A stretch of 64,000 nucleotides of DNA. Source: Halobacillus andaensis (GTDB taxonomy: Bacteria > Bacillota > Bacilli > Bacillales > Halobacillaceae). This document shows, piece after piece, positions 61,720-64,000 of the stretch; position 1 is the stretch's first letter, and every line of letters begins with the position of its first letter. The stretch is taken from the NCBI RefSeq assembly GCF_014636475.1, contig NZ_BMEL01000003.1, positions 496,001 through 560,000 on the forward strand, in the 5' to 3' direction. The position numbers and the translations under genes are program-made. The notes under the pieces were generated by a model that saw nothing but the letters and a program-made list of their open reading frames with translations, was not told the DNA's origin and did not search any database.

Positions 61720-62514
61720 TTAGAGTTCGATCGTTGTAAACACTGGATAATGGTCAGATGGATACCGGCCATTCACTGTGTGTCGATCGACCTCTGTTTT
61801 TAAAACCTTCACCTCTGGTGTACAAAAGATATAATCAATTGGTTCGCCGTCCATTCCACCCTTAAATTGATGAAACGTTCGCCCAGGCGACCCATCTATC
61901 GCTGTAAACGAGTCTTTAAGTTTAGCCGTTAAACCGTTAATTGATGCTTCACCTCGTAAAAAACGCACGGCCCGCTCATGAGGACGACTGTTTAAATCAC
62001 CCATCAGCATAGCCGGGACCTTCTTCTTAGCAGCATCACTTTGCATCCTATCCCAAATAAGAGCAATGCCATTCTCTCTCGCGACTTCACTTATATGGTC
62101 AAGATGAGTGTTATACACAATAAATTCATGACGAGGCGCATGTTTAACTTGAAAATGCCCCCATGTACAGATCCTCGGAAAATCACTTTCCCAGCTTATG
62201 CTGTTGGGCTCATGCGGCTGTTCAGACAGCCAGAACTGGCCGCTTTCCATATGAAACAATTTATGATGATTATAAAGAATCGGGCAAAACTCGTCGGACA
62301 TGCCACCTCTTCTTCCTTCCCCGATCCATTGATAGTCCGGCATCATAGCTTCTACATCTTTGATCATCGGAAGTAAGGCTTCTTGAAGACCCATAACGAG
62401 CGGATGATGTTTTCGGATCAACTCAGGTGCTTTGTCGGTTCTATGCTTCCATGAATCTTTTCCATCCTGAGGGAGATCCACTCTTATATTGAATGTACCG
62501 ATTTTTATCTCCAT
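61720..62514 (-). CDS. Endonuclease/exonuclease/phosphatase (EEP) family hydrolase
   Basis: 264 residues from the ATG at 62514, 7 nt after AAAGAGGG; a TTG at 62520 is too close. EEP motifs are all present: GTFNIRVD, MGLQEAL (Glu, metal), YNTHLDHISEVAREN, LMGDLNSRP and SDHYPVFTTIEL (catalytic Asp-His). No signal peptide is seen. Members cleave phosphodiesters in nucleic acids, lipids or small molecules; in sugar-utilisation rows they are often of unknown substrate. It lies 14 bp before the FGE gene. Confidence 0.9.
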   Translation of the reverse strand: MEIKIGTFNIRVDLPQDGKDSWKHRTDKAPELIRKHHPLVMGLQEALLPMIKDVEAMMPDYQWIGEGRRGGMSDEFCPILYNHHKLFHMESGQFWLSEQPHEPNSISWESDFPRICTWGHFQVKHAPRHEFIVYNTHLDHISEVARENGIALIWDRMQSDAAKKKVPAMLMGDLNSRPHERAVRFLRGEASINGLTAKLKDSFTAIDGSPGRTFHQFKGGMDGEPIDYIFCTPEVKVLKTEVDRHTVNGRYPSDHYPVFTTIEL

Positions 62515-62579
62515 TTTCAAACCCTCTTTCGTTATGAATAAAGGACCAACTAACGTTCTAGTTGATCCTTTTTGCGCTA

Positions 62580-63857
62580 TTATTGATTGAGTCGGTCGGT
62601 GAAAAAGGACATCCCCCGTTTATATGCGGTCAACCCATATAACATCGAGCTCCAATCAATTAACGTAATCTTCGTTGGATACCAGCGATCAGGCTGTTCC
62701 AAGTGCCACCACGAATAGCGGTGCAGCCCAAAGCGGTAAGCAGCCATAAGTTTCCTCTCATCATCTTTATCATTCGGGTTTTCATACGTATCAAACGGAA
62801 GGTGAAGGCGGTACAAAGCATATAAATCATAGATTCCCGCCGGATTGACCGGTAAGAATCCGGCTACGATATAGGCAGATGCGATATCTCCCGGCGAATT
62901 ATTGATTTGATCCGCATGGTATCCTCCATGCAGTCCGTCATTTGGACCTGCGCCATATCCCCATACGTACGAAGGAACATCTTCAAGCTCTTTCCATTTT
63001 AATTGATCGGCGAGGCACGCATTTTTATAAAACTCACGATAGACCGGACTTTCTGCATATTCAGGCACAAGGTAAAAGGGAAACTGATGAACGAACGAAG
63101 ATAAGAAGGATTCTTGTCCATGTTTCCCATTCGTATCTGTTAATACAGTAAGATTTCGATAGTTTACTTGAGGTAATTCCTTCATTTTCTTTTCAGAAAA
63201 ACTGTTATGCCATAAGTGTTGAATCTCCTTATTTTCAGGCTGCCCCATCAAAGCCAGGTGAGCTACTAGCACGTATTCATTGTAGGCGGGAATCGGCAGC
63301 GTGCCCTGCCCATCTTTTACGACCATATGAATAGATCCATTGTCTTTATTCGCGACTACGATGCTCCAGTCGATTTCCTGCAGCAGATCATTGGCCATCC
63401 CTTCAATCTCAGGGAATGTCTCTTTAAAATGCCGGCCTGCAAACAGGGCACCTGCAACTAATAGAGACGTATCGATCGTTGAAATTTCAGATTGCAGGTT
63501 CTCTCCTGATTCCATATCGACAAAATGGGCGAAAAAACCTGTCTTCTCATCGCGCGCAGGCTGGCATCCATCGATGTTCCCCATAGCCGCGTTTAATGTA
63601 AGGATTGCTTTTTCACCAGCTTTTGAATCCCAGCCTTCCATGTCGGCTACACAAAGACCGATTAATCCCACTCCTGTAGCCGCAATGGAGCATTTGGATT
63701 CTGGATTTTCCTCAAACGTTTTGTAGCTGTCGGCATATAACCCCGTTTTAGGATGACGGGACGCATCAAGCAAACGGTAGGCACTCTCATACTGACGATC
63801 AAAAAACTTCTTCACGTGATCAGGTAATGTGGTATATAACTCGGTCTGATTTGGCAT
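62580..63857 (-). CDS. Glycoamylase-like (PF10091, GH144-related) alpha/alpha-barrel glycosidase
   Basis: 425 residues with no signal peptide. The (alpha/alpha)6 pattern includes SIAATGVGLIGLCVADMEGW, TGFFAHFVDMESGE and SEISTIDTSLLVAGALFAGRHF, the core of PF10091. A late WGYGAGPNDGLHGGYH and RYSWWHLEQPDRWYP complete it. Characterised relatives include endo-beta-1,2-glucanases (GH144), but the family is broad. Being cytoplasmic, it would act on imported oligosaccharides. It is in a row with EEP and FGE genes, starting 14 nt after a possible sulfatase stop. GGGAGGAGTGACTT precedes the ATG. Confidence 0.8.
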   Translation of the reverse strand: MPNQTELYTTLPDHVKKFFDRQYESAYRLLDASRHPKTGLYADSYKTFEENPESKCSIAATGVGLIGLCVADMEGWDSKAGEKAILTLNAAMGNIDGCQPARDEKTGFFAHFVDMESGENLQSEISTIDTSLLVAGALFAGRHFKETFPEIEGMANDLLQEIDWSIVVANKDNGSIHMVVKDGQGTLPIPAYNEYVLVAHLALMGQPENKEIQHLWHNSFSEKKMKELPQVNYRNLTVLTDTNGKHGQESFLSSFVHQFPFYLVPEYAESPVYREFYKNACLADQLKWKELEDVPSYVWGYGAGPNDGLHGGYHADQINNSPGDIASAYIVAGFLPVNPAGIYDLYALYRLHLPFDTYENPNDKDDERKLMAAYRFGLHRYSWWHLEQPDRWYPTKITLIDWSSMLYGLTAYKRGMSFFTDRLNQ

Positions 63858-63871
63858 AAGTCACTCCTCCC

Positions 63872-64000
63872 TTACTGTTCTTGATTATAGATTTTTTGAA
63901 ATTTTTGATGGCGTTGCTCCAATCGATCCGCTGCCTGATTTCTTCCTTCCTTACGCAGCCTTTCTACGTAACCGTGATAATGGCCTCTCGTATGGAAGGG
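63872..64000 (-). CDS. C-terminal 42 residues of an unseen gene, possibly a sulfatase
   Basis: The frame is open from the right edge to TAA at 63872-63874. It reads PFHTRGHYHGYVERLRKEGR and ends with a Glu/Gln/Lys-rich helix. The C-termini of bacterial type I sulfatases often look like this (a Y-x-ERLR-x-EGR-like helix). With an FGE gene three genes downstream, a sulfatase is the leading guess. The evidence is thin. Confidence 0.4.
   Translation of the reverse strand, partial: PFHTRGHYHGYVERLRKEGRNQAADRLEQRHQKFQKIYNQEQ

Overview
The window looks like chromosomal DNA of a low-to-moderate-GC, Gram-positive, moderately halophilic Bacillaceae (Halobacillus-like is my best guess, not proven). Reasons: Bacillus-type AGGAGG ribosome sites and many GTG/TTG starts, sigma-A promoters, CcpA/Fur/Fnr boxes of Bacillus type, lipoproteins in place of periplasmic proteins, very acidic secreted enzymes, a BCCT osmolyte carrier, and close relatives of B. 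subtilis SacB, LevB, SacC, CtaB and GlpQ. No rRNA, tRNA or CRISPR array was seen.

Layout. 1-15 kb: truncated BCCT carrier, secreted subtilase, permease, DinB-like protein, two alpha/beta hydrolases, homocysteine methyltransferase, small lipoproteins, a DMT exporter, and an Lrp regulator coupled to an aminotransferase. Several genes here are decayed: a secreted-protein gene with one in-frame stop and a YfcC-type carrier remnant. 15.4-20 kb: a + strand operon of M20 amidohydrolase, YtcJ-like amidohydrolase, DUF3311 protein and sodium:solute symporter. 20-36.7 kb: a fructan island with an exo-levanase carrying CBM66 modules inside its catalytic domain, a ribose-type ABC importer, a DeoR regulator, a YesMN-like two-component system with an orphan binding protein, then sacB-levB. 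36.8-42 kb: GlpQ, a lysozyme-like protein, a NERD protein, an FAH-family enzyme and an aldo/keto reductase. 42.3-46.8 kb: a large secreted GH27-like hydrolase with its LacI regulator and palindromic operators. 47-52 kb: a Fur-box flavodoxin, two extracytoplasmic nucleosidase lipoproteins behind a guanine riboswitch, a SurA_N lipoprotein and a second permease. 52.3-60 kb: Fnr-box-associated genes (radical SAM protein, Crp/Fnr regulator, RIC repair protein, ba3-type oxidase operon with CtaB). 60.2-64 kb: a metallopeptidase-like protein lacking a key His, a formylglycine-generating enzyme, an EEP-fold hydrolase, a glycoamylase-like hydrolase and the tail of what may be a sulfatase.

The most unusual signal is a pair of MITE-like elements (40702-41232 and 55598-56063). 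Each has imperfect terminal inverted repeats and a 6-bp target duplication. Each sits in the loop of the intrinsic terminator of the gene beside it. Each carries its own bidirectional terminator hairpin, whose sequence differs between copies while pairing is kept. They share a structured core with other dispersed repeats in the window.
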